Shown here: positions 55,672 through 64,000 of the stretch, in pieces
Layout of the letters: each line of letters begins with the position of its first letter
Position numbering within the stretch: the first letter of the stretch is position 1
NCBI RefSeq assembly: GCF_023074175.1
Contig: NZ_JADPKS010000073.1
Location: 1 to 64,000, forward strand
DNA length: 64,000 bases
Direction of reading: 5' to 3'
Origin: Bradyrhizobium sp. 139
Lineage (GTDB): Bacteria > Pseudomonadota > Alphaproteobacteria > Rhizobiales > Xanthobacteraceae
Notes under the pieces: model-generated
Told to the model about the DNA's origin: nothing
Databases searched by the model: none
The model's input: the letters and a program-made list of their open reading frames with translations, nothing else
Made by a program: the position numbers and the translations under genes

Positions 55672-56841
55672 ATGGGGTCGATCGATAGGTATATCTTCCG
55701 CACGACGCTGGCGTCGTTTGCGCTCGTCCTGGTCAGCCTCACCGGCGTGATCTGGATTACGCAGGCATTGCGCGGCATCGACCTGATGACGAGCCAGGGT
55801 CAGACCATCCTGACCTTTCTCGGCATCACCAGCCTCGTCGTGCCCGCGCTGGTCCTGATCATCTCGCCGATCGCGCTGATGATCGCGATCTCGCACACGC
55901 TGAACAAGCTCGCGACCGATTCCGAGATCATCGTGATGAATGCCGCCGGCTTCTCGCCGCTCCGGCTGTTCTATCCGTTCTTCTACGCCACCTGTGTCGT
56001 GGCGCTGCTGGTCGCCTTCATCGCGGCCTATCTCGCCCCCGACGGCATGCGGCGGATCAAGCAGTGGGACGCCGAGATCACCGCCGACGTGCTCACCAAC
56101 ATCCTCCAGCCCGGCCGCTTCGCCCAGCTCGACAAGAACCTCACGATCCGGATCCGCGAACGCCAGCCCGGCGGCATCCTCGCCGGCATCTTCATCGACG
56201 ACCGCCGCGATCCCAACGAGCGCGTCTCGATCGTCGCCGAGCATGGCGAGGTCGTGAAGAACGAGAACGGCTCATTCCTGGTGCTCAAGGACGGCAATCT
56301 CCAGCGCTTCGAGGCCGGCAAGCGCGATCCCGCGCTGGTGGCGTTCGGCCGCTACGGCTTCGACATGTCGAAGTTCTCGGGCCAGGGTCACGACGTCACC
56401 CTCGGCATCCGCGAGCGCTATCTCTGGGAATTGTTCGCGCCGTCCGAGGACGATCCCGTCTACAAGGCCGTCCCCGGCCAGTTCCGCTCCGAACTGCATG
56501 ACCGCATCATGGCGCCGCTCTATCCGTTCGCGTTTGCGGCGCTGACCTTCGCCTTCCTCGGCGCGCCGCGCACCACGCGCCAGAGCCGCAACTTCTCGAT
56601 CGGCGGCTCGGTGATCGCCGTGTTCGGCCTGCGCATGGCGGGGTTTGCCTGCTCGGTGATGGCGGTGAAGTCGCCGGTCGCGGCACTGGTCCAATATGCA
56701 ATGCTGACGGCCGCCATCGGTGCCGGCATGTGGCTGATCGTCGGCGGCGTCGTGGTCGAGCCGCCTGCCCGCCTCATGGAGGCCATCAACAGGTCGAACG
56801 CGCGCATCGCGCGGCTGTTCGGACGGCCGGCCACCGCATGA
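55672..56841 (+). CDS. lptF: LPS export permease LptF
   Basis: This 389-residue inner-membrane component of the LptB2FGC transporter extracts LPS from the membrane. It has membrane helices at each end (about 10-110 and 290-380) and a periplasmic jellyroll domain between (about 120-270). It starts MGSIDRYIFRTTLASFALVL, typical for LptF. It overlaps lptG by four bases, so the two permeases are coupled and form the usual heterodimer. Confidence 0.93.
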   Translation: MGSIDRYIFRTTLASFALVLVSLTGVIWITQALRGIDLMTSQGQTILTFLGITSLVVPALVLIISPIALMIAISHTLNKLATDSEIIVMNAAGFSPLRLFYPFFYATCVVALLVAFIAAYLAPDGMRRIKQWDAEITADVLTNILQPGRFAQLDKNLTIRIRERQPGGILAGIFIDDRRDPNERVSIVAEHGEVVKNENGSFLVLKDGNLQRFEAGKRDPALVAFGRYGFDMSKFSGQGHDVTLGIRERYLWELFAPSEDDPVYKAVPGQFRSELHDRIMAPLYPFAFAALTFAFLGAPRTTRQSRNFSIGGSVIAVFGLRMAGFACSVMAVKSPVAALVQYAMLTAAIGAGMWLIVGGVVVEPPARLMEAINRSNARIARLFGRPATA

Positions 56842-57935
56842 GCATGCTCACCAACACACTCGGGCGCTATTTCGCCGGTCGCTTCGTCGTCGCGGCGCTC
56901 GGCGTGTTCGCGAGCATCTTCCTGCTGCTTGTGCTGGTCGACTACATCGAGATGGTGCGCAAGACCTCCGGCCTTGCATCCGCCTCCGCGATCATGGTGG
57001 CCGAAACGTCGCTGTTCCGGGTGCCGCAACTGCTGGAGAAGCTGACGCCGTTCTGCATGCTGATCGGCGCCATGACCTGCTATCTCGCCCTCTCACGCCG
57101 GCTCGAACTCGTGGTCGCGCGCGCCGCCGGCATCTCGGCATGGCAGTTCATCTCGCCCGCGCTCGGCAGCGCGCTCCTGATCGGGGTGATTGCCACCGCC
57201 GCCTACAATCCGATGTCGGCTAATTTGCGCGAGCTGTCCAAGCGCATGGAAGCCGAGCTGTTCGGCTCGGCGCCCGGCGGCGGCATCCAGGACGCCTCCG
57301 GCTTCTGGCTCAACCAGGTCACCAATGACGGCCAGGTCATCATCAACGCGGCACGCAGCGAGCAGCAGGGCATCCGGCTGACCGGCCTGACCCTGTTCCG
57401 ATTCGATACGGACTGGCATTTCAAGGAGCGGATCGAGGCACGCGAGGCGGCGCTGGAGGCCGGCCACTGGCTGTTCAAATCGGTGCGCCGCTTCTCGCTG
57501 GATTCGCCGCCGATCGACCAGGCGACGTTGGAGATTCCGACGACGCTGAGCGAGGCCCAGATTCGCAACAGCTTTTCCACACCCGAGACTGTGTCTTTTT
57601 GGCAACTACCGAGCTACATCCGCTCCTCCGAAAGCTCGGGCTTCGCGACAGCCGGCTATCGACTCCAGTATCACAAGCTTCTGGCGCAGCCGTTTTTGCT
57701 GGCTGCCATGGTGATGCTCGCGGCCTCCGTGTCGTTGCGCTTCTTCCGGATGGGCGGCGTGCAGAAGATGGTTTTGAGTGGCGTGGGCGCAGGCTTTCTG
57801 CTCTACGTTTTGTCGAAAGTGACTGAAGACTTGAGCAAGGCTGAGTTGATGCATCCGATCGCTGCGGCGTGGTTGCCCGTGGTGGTGGGCGGCCTCACCG
57901 GCTTTTTGGCCTTGCTGTATCAGGAGGACGGTTAG
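56838..57935 (+). CDS. lptG: LPS export permease LptG
   Basis: At 365 residues this is the second permease of the Lpt ABC complex. It starts at the ATG at 56838 (MSMLTNTLGRYFAGRFVVAA), overlapping the lptF stop. The order is helices (about 14-100), a periplasmic beta domain (NQVTNDGQVIINAARSEQQG, about 155-260), then helices with FRMGGVQKMVLSGVGAGFLL. The family resemblance to LptF is clear. The next gene, lptD, starts on the last base of its stop codon. Confidence 0.94.
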   Translation: MSMLTNTLGRYFAGRFVVAALGVFASIFLLLVLVDYIEMVRKTSGLASASAIMVAETSLFRVPQLLEKLTPFCMLIGAMTCYLALSRRLELVVARAAGISAWQFISPALGSALLIGVIATAAYNPMSANLRELSKRMEAELFGSAPGGGIQDASGFWLNQVTNDGQVIINAARSEQQGIRLTGLTLFRFDTDWHFKERIEAREAALEAGHWLFKSVRRFSLDSPPIDQATLEIPTTLSEAQIRNSFSTPETVSFWQLPSYIRSSESSGFATAGYRLQYHKLLAQPFLLAAMVMLAASVSLRFFRMGGVQKMVLSGVGAGFLLYVLSKVTEDLSKAELMHPIAAAWLPVVVGGLTGFLALLYQEDG

Positions 57936-60418
57936 TGACTGCCGTCCATCGAGGGCTCGTGTCTCGTTTGACGCGCCGCATTGTGGTGCGCGCGAACGGG
58001 TGCGGCTTGTCTATCCGCAGGCTCCTGCTTGCTGCCGCCGCCGTGGCATCGCTCGGTGGCCTCATGGACGTTGCCGCCGTGGCGCCAGCCTCCGCCCAGA
58101 GCTTCACCTACAATCCGCTGCCGCCGCGTCCGAAGCCGCCGAAGGCCGCCAACGACAACCAGATGCTGGTTCAGGCGACCGAGGTCGACTACGACTACAA
58201 CAATTCGCGCGTCTCCGCGGTCGGTAACGTCCAGCTGTTCTACAACGGCACCAGCGTCGAGGCCGACAAGGTCATCTACGACCAGAAGACCAAGCGGCTG
58301 CATGCCGAAGGCAACATCCGCATGACGGATGCCGACGGCAAGATCACCTATGCCGAGATCCTGGATCTCTCCGACGATTACCGCGACGGTTTCGTCGATT
58401 CGCTGCGCGTGGACACGGCCGACCAGACCCGCATGGCCGCGAGCCGCGCCGACCGCTCCAGCGGCAACTACACGGTGTTCGAGAACGGCGTCTACACGGC
58501 CTGCGCGCCGTGCAAGGACGATCCGAAGAAGCCGCCGCTGTGGCAGGTCAAGGGTGCGCGCATCATCCACGACCAGCAGGAGAAGATGCTGTATTTCGAG
58601 ACGGCACAGCTCGAGTTCTTCGGCGTGCCGCTCGCCTACATGCCCTATTTCTCGACGCCCGATCCGACCGTGAAGCGCAAGACCGGCTTCCTGATGCCGG
58701 GCTTCACGTCCTACACCGCGTTCGGCTACGGCGTCGAAGTCCCCTTCTACTGGGCGATCGCGCCCGACATGGACGCGACCTTCAGCCCGCGCATCACCTC
58801 CAAGCAGGGCGTGCTGTTCCAGGCCGAGTTCCGCCAGCGCCTGATGGACGGCGCCTATCAGATCCGCGTCTACGGTATCGACCAGCTCGACCCCGGCCAG
58901 TTCGTCGGCCAGCCCGGCGACCGCCAGTTCCGCGGCGGCGTCGAGACCAAGGGCCAGTTCGCGCTGAACGACAAATGGGTCTTCGGCTGGGACGGCGTGC
59001 TGCTCTCAGACTACTATTTCATGTCGGACTATCGGCTCGCGCAGTACCGCGACCCGCTCGGCTCGTTCCTGAACCTGCCGACCGACGCGCTGTCGCAGCT
59101 CTATCTGACCGGCGTCGGCAATCGCAGCTTCTTCGACGCGCGCACGATGTACTGGCTGAGCTTCTCGGGCAACCAGAGCCAGGTGCCGGTCGTCTATCCC
59201 GTGATCGACTATTCGAACGTGCTCAACTATCCGGTGTTCGGCGGCGAGTTCAGCTACAAGACCAATTTCGTGAACCTGTCGCGTGACGCCGCGGTGTTCG
59301 ACCCGATCACCACGCTCGCCAACACCAACAGCCTGTGCACGACGGCATCCGCCGATCCGCTGGCCCGTACGCCGTCACAGTGCCTGTTGCGCGGCTTCCC
59401 CGGCACTTACACCCGCCTCACGGCCGAAGCGCAGTGGCGCAAGTCCTTCACCGATCCGTTCGGCCAGATCTGGACCCCGTTCGCCAGCCTCCGCGCCGAC
59501 GCGATCAACTCCTCGGTTTCCAACCAGCCGGGCGTGTCGAACTACCTGCCCGTCGGCGACACCCAGGCGTTCCGCCTGATGCCGACCGTCGGCCTCGAAT
59601 ACCGCTATCCCTTCATCAACATTCAGCCCTGGGGCTCAACCACCATCGAGCCGATCGCGCAGATCATCATCCGGCCGAATGAGACCTATGCCGGCAGGTT
59701 CCCCAACGAGGACGCCCAGAGCATGGTGTTCGACACCTCGAACCTGTTCAGCGTCGACAAGTTCTCCGGCTACGACCGCGTCGAGGGCGGCGGCCGCGCC
59801 AATGTCGGCGTGCAGTCCACCACGCAGTTCGACAAGGGCGGCGCCGTCAAGGTGCTGTTCGGCCAGTCCTACCAGCTGTTCGGGATGAACTCCTACGCGG
59901 TCCAGGACTCCATCAATACCGGCCTGGATTCCGGCCTCGACAAGCCGCGCTCGGATTACGTGGCGAGCGCCAGCTACTCGCCCAACAGCACCTACACGTT
60001 CAGCGTCCGCTCCCGCATGGACGAGCAGACCTGGAACGTGCAGCGCTTCGAGGCGGAAGGCCGCGCCAATTTCAATCGCTGGTCGGTCAGCATGATGTAC
60101 GGCAATTACGCGCCGCAGCCGGAGCTCGGCTATCTGACGCGCCGCGAGGGTATCCTGACGTCAGGCTCGCTGAAGGTCGCGGCCAACTGGGTGGTGACGG
60201 GCTCGGCGCGCTGGGACCTCGAGGCCAACAAGATCAACCAGTATGTACTCGGCGCCGGCTATGTCGACGATTGCTTCGTGCTGGCGGCGAACTATGTAAC
60301 TTCGTATAGCTACTCCGCGGGCACAACGCCGCCCGTGCTGAGCCACGCGTTCATGTTCCAGATCGGCCTGCGCACGCTCGCGACCTCGACGGGAGCCAGC
60401 TCTTCCGGTCTGCAATGA
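57935..60418 (+). CDS. lptD: LPS-assembly outer-membrane protein LptD
   Basis: LptD inserts LPS into the outer leaflet. It has 827 residues from the GTG at 57935, with AGGAGG seven bases upstream; the upstream frame is inside lptG. An extended signal peptide (cleavage near PASAQS, about residue 55), an OstA-like jellyroll (VQATEVDYDYNNSRVSAVGN, DGKITYAEILDLSD) and a large barrel (MPYFSTPDPTVKRKTGFLMP onward) are in the family order. The CAPCKDD pair may provide a disulphide. It follows lptF-lptG and precedes a SurA-like chaperone. Confidence 0.95.
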   Translation: MTAVHRGLVSRLTRRIVVRANGCGLSIRRLLLAAAAVASLGGLMDVAAVAPASAQSFTYNPLPPRPKPPKAANDNQMLVQATEVDYDYNNSRVSAVGNVQLFYNGTSVEADKVIYDQKTKRLHAEGNIRMTDADGKITYAEILDLSDDYRDGFVDSLRVDTADQTRMAASRADRSSGNYTVFENGVYTACAPCKDDPKKPPLWQVKGARIIHDQQEKMLYFETAQLEFFGVPLAYMPYFSTPDPTVKRKTGFLMPGFTSYTAFGYGVEVPFYWAIAPDMDATFSPRITSKQGVLFQAEFRQRLMDGAYQIRVYGIDQLDPGQFVGQPGDRQFRGGVETKGQFALNDKWVFGWDGVLLSDYYFMSDYRLAQYRDPLGSFLNLPTDALSQLYLTGVGNRSFFDARTMYWLSFSGNQSQVPVVYPVIDYSNVLNYPVFGGEFSYKTNFVNLSRDAAVFDPITTLANTNSLCTTASADPLARTPSQCLLRGFPGTYTRLTAEAQWRKSFTDPFGQIWTPFASLRADAINSSVSNQPGVSNYLPVGDTQAFRLMPTVGLEYRYPFINIQPWGSTTIEPIAQIIIRPNETYAGRFPNEDAQSMVFDTSNLFSVDKFSGYDRVEGGGRANVGVQSTTQFDKGGAVKVLFGQSYQLFGMNSYAVQDSINTGLDSGLDKPRSDYVASASYSPNSTYTFSVRSRMDEQTWNVQRFEAEGRANFNRWSVSMMYGNYAPQPELGYLTRREGILTSGSLKVAANWVVTGSARWDLEANKINQYVLGAGYVDDCFVLAANYVTSYSYSAGTTPPVLSHAFMFQIGLRTLATSTGASSSGLQ

Positions 60419-60469
60419 ACCATCCGAAGTGACGGCCGGTCTCCCGATCGCAGGCTCATTTCGGCTGAC

Positions 60470-61420
60470 ATGCGAGCGACAATCATGACGACCCAATTGC
60501 CTGTCTTCCGCCTCCTCCTTGCCCTCGGCGCCGGGCTGATCCTGACCGGCCTTCCCGCGCCGGCGCGGGCGCAGAACATCGTCGTCATGGTCAACGGCGA
60601 CCCGATCACCGATTTCGACATCGAGCAGCGCTCCAAGCTCGACCAGCTGACGACGCAGAAGACCCCGAGCCGGCAGGAGGTCATCAACGAGCTGATCGAC
60701 GACAAGGTGAAGCTCAAGGAAGGCAAGAAGTTCGGCGTCGATCCCGGCGTCTCCGACATCAACCAGTCCTATGAGGGCATGGCGCAGCGCATGCGAATCA
60801 CGCCGGATCAGCTCACCAAGTCGCTCGAGGTCAAGGGCGTCCGCCCCGAGACGTTGAAGGGGCGCATGAAGGCCGAGATGGTCTGGACCAGCCTCGTGCG
60901 CGGCCGCTTCAAGGAGAAGCTGTTGGTCGGCGAACGCGACGTCGCACAGGCCGTGCAGGCCCAGACCGGCGACAAGCTCCAGATCGAGGGCACCGAGTAC
61001 AAGATGCAGCCGATCGTGCTGATCGTGCCGCGCGGCTCGTCCCAGGCGTTCCTGGAGACGCGGCACAAGGAGGCCGAGACTTATCGCTCGCGCGTCGGAA
61101 GCTGCGAAGAAGCCAATTCGCTGTTCCGCTCGACGCCGAACGCCACCATCCGCGACACCGTCACCAAGACCACCGCGGACCTGCCCGAGGCGCTTCGCAA
61201 GGTGCTTGACGACACCCCGATCGGCCACCTGACCGCACCCGAGATGACCAAGCAGGGCATCGAGATGGTCGTGCTGTGCGCGCGCAAGCCGACCATGATC
61301 GACACCCCGAAAAAGCGCGAGGTCCGCGAGAAGATGTATTCGGAGAAGTACGAGAAGACCCAGAAGGCCTATCTCGAAGATCTCCGCAAGGCGGCGATGA
61401 TCGAATATCGCAACCGCTGA
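60470..61420 (+). CDS. SurA-like periplasmic chaperone/PPIase
   Basis: This is a 316-residue exported protein (signal peptide about 1-35, ending ARAQ). The N-terminal chaperone domain (IVVMVNGDPITDFDIEQRSK...) is SurA-like. The parvulin PPIase domain is probably degenerate, since only one loosely matching segment (about 145-250, EYKMQPIVLIVPRGSS) is present. It helps fold outer-membrane proteins, and LptD is a known SurA client, which fits its place after lptD. The ATG at 60485 is an alternative start. The stop overlaps pdxA. Confidence 0.85.
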   Translation: MRATIMTTQLPVFRLLLALGAGLILTGLPAPARAQNIVVMVNGDPITDFDIEQRSKLDQLTTQKTPSRQEVINELIDDKVKLKEGKKFGVDPGVSDINQSYEGMAQRMRITPDQLTKSLEVKGVRPETLKGRMKAEMVWTSLVRGRFKEKLLVGERDVAQAVQAQTGDKLQIEGTEYKMQPIVLIVPRGSSQAFLETRHKEAETYRSRVGSCEEANSLFRSTPNATIRDTVTKTTADLPEALRKVLDDTPIGHLTAPEMTKQGIEMVVLCARKPTMIDTPKKREVREKMYSEKYEKTQKAYLEDLRKAAMIEYRNR

Positions 61421-62454
61421 TGGCCAAGTTCCCCATAGAGCCTTCGACCAAGCCTTCGAAGCCCCTCGCCCTGACCCTGGGAGAGCCTGCCGGCATCGGC
61501 CCCGACATCACGATCGCAGCCTGGCTCAGGCGCCGCGAACTGAGCTTGCCCGCCTTCTATCTGCTCGGCGACGAGGCGCTGATCGCGCGCCGCGCCAAGA
61601 CGCTCGGCGCCGATATCAGGATCGCTGCCGTGAGCGCCAGCAAGGCCGAAGCCGCCTTCCCTGATGCCCTGCCCGTGGTTGCAACCGGCGAACGTGCGAC
61701 GGCCGGGCCCGGCACGCCCGACGCATCGAGCGCACCGGCCGCGCTCGCCTCGATCCGGCAGGCGGTCGCCGATGTCCGTGAAGGCCGCGCCAGCGCCGTC
61801 GTCACCAACCCGATCGCCAAGAGCGTGCTCTACCGCTCGGGCTTCCGCCATCCCGGCCACACCGAATTCCTTGCCGAGCTTGCCGCAGAGGACGGCCGCG
61901 TGCCGCAGCCGGTGATGATGCTGTGGTCTCCACGCCTCGCCGTGGTGCCCGTGACGATCCACGTCTCCTTGCGCGATGCGCTGGCCCAGCTCACCAGCGA
62001 GCTCATCATCTCGACCGTGCGCATCGTCGCCACCGAGCTGAAATCCCGCTTCGGCATCACGAGGCCGCGCATCGCGATCTCCGGCCTCAACCCGCATGCC
62101 GGAGAGGACGGTTCGCTCGGCCACGAGGAGCAGACCATCATCGCGCCGGCGCTCAAGGCGCTGCGCAGCGACGGCATCGAGGCGAAAGGCCCGCTGCCCG
62201 CCGACACCATGTTTCACGAAGCCGCGCGAAACACCTATGATTGCGCCATCTGCATGTATCACGACCAGGCCCTGATTCCGATCAAGACGATCGCCTTCGA
62301 CGACGCGGTCAATGTCACGCTCGGCCTGCCCTTCATCCGCACCTCGCCCGACCACGGCACCGCGTTCGACATCGCCGGCAGCGGCAAGGCCAATCCGGCA
62401 AGCCTGATCGCCGCCTTGATGCTTGCGCGCCGCATGGCGGCTGCGCAAAACTGA
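61420..62454 (+). CDS. pdxA: 4-hydroxythreonine-4-phosphate dehydrogenase
   Basis: PdxA oxidises 4-phosphohydroxy-threonine in vitamin B6 synthesis. The 344-residue sequence has the start [15 protein letters not shown], the substrate/metal histidines in [37 protein letters not shown] and [15 protein letters not shown], and [13 protein letters not shown] near the C-terminus. The start at 61420 overlaps the SurA-like stop (TGATG). Genes surA-pdxA-rsmA in this order are conserved in many Proteobacteria. Confidence 0.97.
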   Translation: MAKFPIEPSTKPSKPLALTLGEPAGIGPDITIAAWLRRRELSLPAFYLLGDEALIARRAKTLGADIRIAAVSASKAEAAFPDALPVVATGERATAGPGTPDASSAPAALASIRQAVADVREGRASAVVTNPIAKSVLYRSGFRHPGHTEFLAELAAEDGRVPQPVMMLWSPRLAVVPVTIHVSLRDALAQLTSELIISTVRIVATELKSRFGITRPRIAISGLNPHAGEDGSLGHEEQTIIAPALKALRSDGIEAKGPLPADTMFHEAARNTYDCAICMYHDQALIPIKTIAFDDAVNVTLGLPFIRTSPDHGTAFDIAGSGKANPASLIAALMLARRMAAAQN

Positions 62455-63308
62455 TGAGCGCGATCGACGACCTCCCGCCGCTTCGCGAGGTCATTCGCCA
62501 GCACGCGCTGTCGGCGCGCAAATCGCTCGGCCAGAATTTTCTGCTCGACCTCAACCTCACCGCGCGCATCGCGCGTGCGGCGGCGCCGCTGGACGACTCC
62601 ACCATCGTCGAGATCGGTCCGGGCCCGGGCGGGCTGACGCGCGCGTTGCTCGCGCTCGGGGCCAAACGCGTCATCGCCATCGAGCATGACGAGCGCGCGA
62701 TCCCTGCGTTGGAGGACATTTCCGCGCGCTATCCCGGCCGGCTCGATATCGTGCATGGCGATGCCATGACCTTCGACCCGCGCCCGCTGCTCGACGGCAA
62801 CAAGGCCAGGATCGTCGCGAACCTGCCCTACAACATCGCGACCCAGCTCCTGATCAACTGGCTTACGACCGAACCCTGGCCGCCCTGGTACGACATGATG
62901 GTCCTGATGTTCCAGCGCGAAGTCGGCGAACGCATCGTGGCGCGCGAGGATGAGGAGGCTTATGGCCGTCTCGGCGTGCTCGCCAACTGGCGCTGCGAGA
63001 CCAAAATCCTGTTCGACATTTCGCCGTCGGCCTTCGTGCCGCCACCGAAGGTCACCTCCTCCGTCGTGCGCCTCAAGCCGCGCGCAGAGCCTCTCCCCTG
63101 CGATCGCAAGCTGCTCGAAAAGGTCGCGGCCGCAGCCTTCGGCCAGCGCCGCAAGATGCTGCGCCAGAGCCTGAAAGCGCTCGGCGTCGATCCCGCGCGA
63201 CTTGCAGCCGCCGCGGGCGTCGATGCGACGCGGCGCGCAGAGACGATTCCGATCGCAGGCTTTGTTGCCATGGCGCGTGAATTGGCGGATATACGCAGCC
63301 AAGGCTGA
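62454..63308 (+). CDS. rsmA: 16S rRNA dimethyladenosine transferase
   Basis: RsmA (KsgA) dimethylates A1518 and A1519 in 16S rRNA. The 284-residue protein has [20 protein letters not shown] (about 22-41), the SAM-binding [16 protein letters not shown] (about 52-67) and the target-base motif [14 protein letters not shown] (about 121-134). It starts at 62454, overlapping pdxA by one base (TGATG), so the two are translationally coupled. Length is typical. Confidence 0.97.
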   Translation: MSAIDDLPPLREVIRQHALSARKSLGQNFLLDLNLTARIARAAAPLDDSTIVEIGPGPGGLTRALLALGAKRVIAIEHDERAIPALEDISARYPGRLDIVHGDAMTFDPRPLLDGNKARIVANLPYNIATQLLINWLTTEPWPPWYDMMVLMFQREVGERIVAREDEEAYGRLGVLANWRCETKILFDISPSAFVPPPKVTSSVVRLKPRAEPLPCDRKLLEKVAAAAFGQRRKMLRQSLKALGVDPARLAAAAGVDATRRAETIPIAGFVAMARELADIRSQG

Positions 63309-63312
63309 TAGA

Positions 63313-63392
63313 AGCATGATCCGGAAAGGTGTGAAGCGGCTTTCCGAAGAGACCATGCTTGGATAACGAGACCAAAGCGCGATGATCGCGCT
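63313..63392. repeat. Dispersed palindromic repeat, copy 2
   Basis: AGCATGATCCGGAAAGGTGT at 63313 continues with CGGCTTTCCGAAGAGACCAT and ends with GCGCGATGATCGCGC. It matches copy 1 at 39306-39390 along its whole length with scattered differences, and has the same internal inverted repeat. It lies between rsmA and the alcohol dehydrogenase gene. Confidence 0.85.
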
Positions 63393-63418
63393 CTGGTGCA
63401 AATTCCGGAGGAAAGAAA

Positions 63419-64000
63419 ATGGCGTTGATGCGTCGGCAATCCCTGGTCAAGTTTGATGCGCCGCTGTGCGAGACCATCGTCGACACCCCAAAACCGCAAG
63501 GACGCGAGGTGCTGGTGCGCATCGAGCGCTGCGGGCTCTGCCATTCCGATCTGCACATCCAGGACGGCTATGCCGATCTCGGCGGCGGCAAGAAGCTCGA
63601 CACCACGCGCGGCATGACGCTGCCGTTCACGCTCGGCCACGAGATCGCGGGCATCGTTGACGAGGTCGGCCCCGACGCGCCGGCAAGCCTCGTCGGCGCG
63701 AAGAAGGCGGTGTTTCCGTGGATTGGCTGCGGCCAGTGCCGCGACTGCGCCAATGGCGACGAGAACCTCTGCGCCAAGCAGCGCTTCCTCGGCGTCTCCA
63801 TCGACGGCGGCTTCGCCACCCACGTGCTGGTGCCCGACGCGAAATACCTGCTCGACTACGATCCCCTGCCCGTCAACCAGGCCGCGACCCTGATGTGCTC
63901 CGGCGTGACGGCCTATGGCGCGCTCAAGCGCCTGGTTGATCGTCCGCGCCAGCGCAACCTCTTGCTGATCGGCCTCGGCGGCGTCGGCATGATGGGCCTG
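63419..64000 (+). CDS. Zinc-dependent alcohol dehydrogenase (incomplete, right edge)
   Basis: The gene is cut by the window edge after 194 codons. The start at 63419 has GGAGGAAA upstream. The catalytic zinc motif ERCGLCHSDLH (about 37-47), GHEIAG (about 75-80) and the structural-zinc cysteine cluster WIGCGQCRDCANGDENLC (about 100-117) identify a medium-chain zinc ADH. The NAD(P)-binding segment LLIGLGGVGMMGL begins at the edge. The substrate is unknown. The preceding palindrome is not part of the gene. Confidence 0.93.
   Translation, partial: MALMRRQSLVKFDAPLCETIVDTPKPQGREVLVRIERCGLCHSDLHIQDGYADLGGGKKLDTTRGMTLPFTLGHEIAGIVDEVGPDAPASLVGAKKAVFPWIGCGQCRDCANGDENLCAKQRFLGVSIDGGFATHVLVPDAKYLLDYDPLPVNQAATLMCSGVTAYGALKRLVDRPRQRNLLLIGLGGVGMMGL

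Overview
The window looks like a chromosomal segment from a Bradyrhizobium-type alphaproteobacterium (order Hyphomicrobiales). This rests on the high GC content, the protein sequences, the presence of HdaA and a MaeB-type malic enzyme, and the many palindromic intergenic repeats. I could not search a database, so the genus is an inference. Most of the sequence is ordinary core chromosome. The accessory parts are short: an insertion-sequence tail at the left edge, an AT-rich islet near 40-42 kb, an RTX/type I secretion operon at 45.8-52.3 kb, and two decayed genes near 18 and 22 kb.

Layout. 0-6 kb: transposase tail, a GNAT acetyltransferase, a hotdog thioesterase, a three-gene kynurenine operon (arylformamidase, tryptophan 2,3-dioxygenase, kynureninase) that should convert tryptophan to anthranilate, and an M20 deacylase. 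6-8.4 kb: a flavin-binding PNPOx-like protein divergent from a MocR/PdxR-type regulator. 8.4-15.2 kb: small exported proteins, CreA, an L,D-transpeptidase, an exported glutathione peroxidase, a polysaccharide deacetylase, a DHFR-like reductase and DoxX. 15.5-24.5 kb: malic enzyme, a truncated gene interrupted by a palindromic repeat, aspS, selO, a MATE transporter pseudogene and rnd. 24.6-30.5 kb: a class III aminotransferase, an operon of two GNAT-like proteins plus an isochorismatase-fold protein lacking its usual catalytic residues, a divergent LysR regulator, and an autotransporter-type beta-barrel. 30.8-39.8 kb: cold-shock protein with a strong terminator, purM-purN, pgsA-hdaA, ppk-ppx, a TerC-family protein and ndk.

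40.2-42.6 kb is an islet of unrecognised small membrane or coiled-coil proteins and small secreted or soluble proteins. After it come an ABC-F ATPase, a Bug/TctC binding protein, and an operon coding a 947-residue RTX protein with its ABC exporter and membrane-fusion protein. No outer-membrane TolC partner is encoded here. 52.7-64 kb holds a lipoprotein, holC, pepA and the tightly coupled chain lptF-lptG-lptD-surA-like-pdxA-rsmA, which mainly serves LPS transport and outer-membrane assembly. A zinc alcohol dehydrogenase runs off the right edge.

The strongest candidates for something undescribed are the LysR-linked operon at 26.4-29.3 kb, the AT-rich islet, and the tandem roughly 205-residue architecture of the RTX protein. 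No CRISPR array, rRNA or credible tRNA gene was seen.
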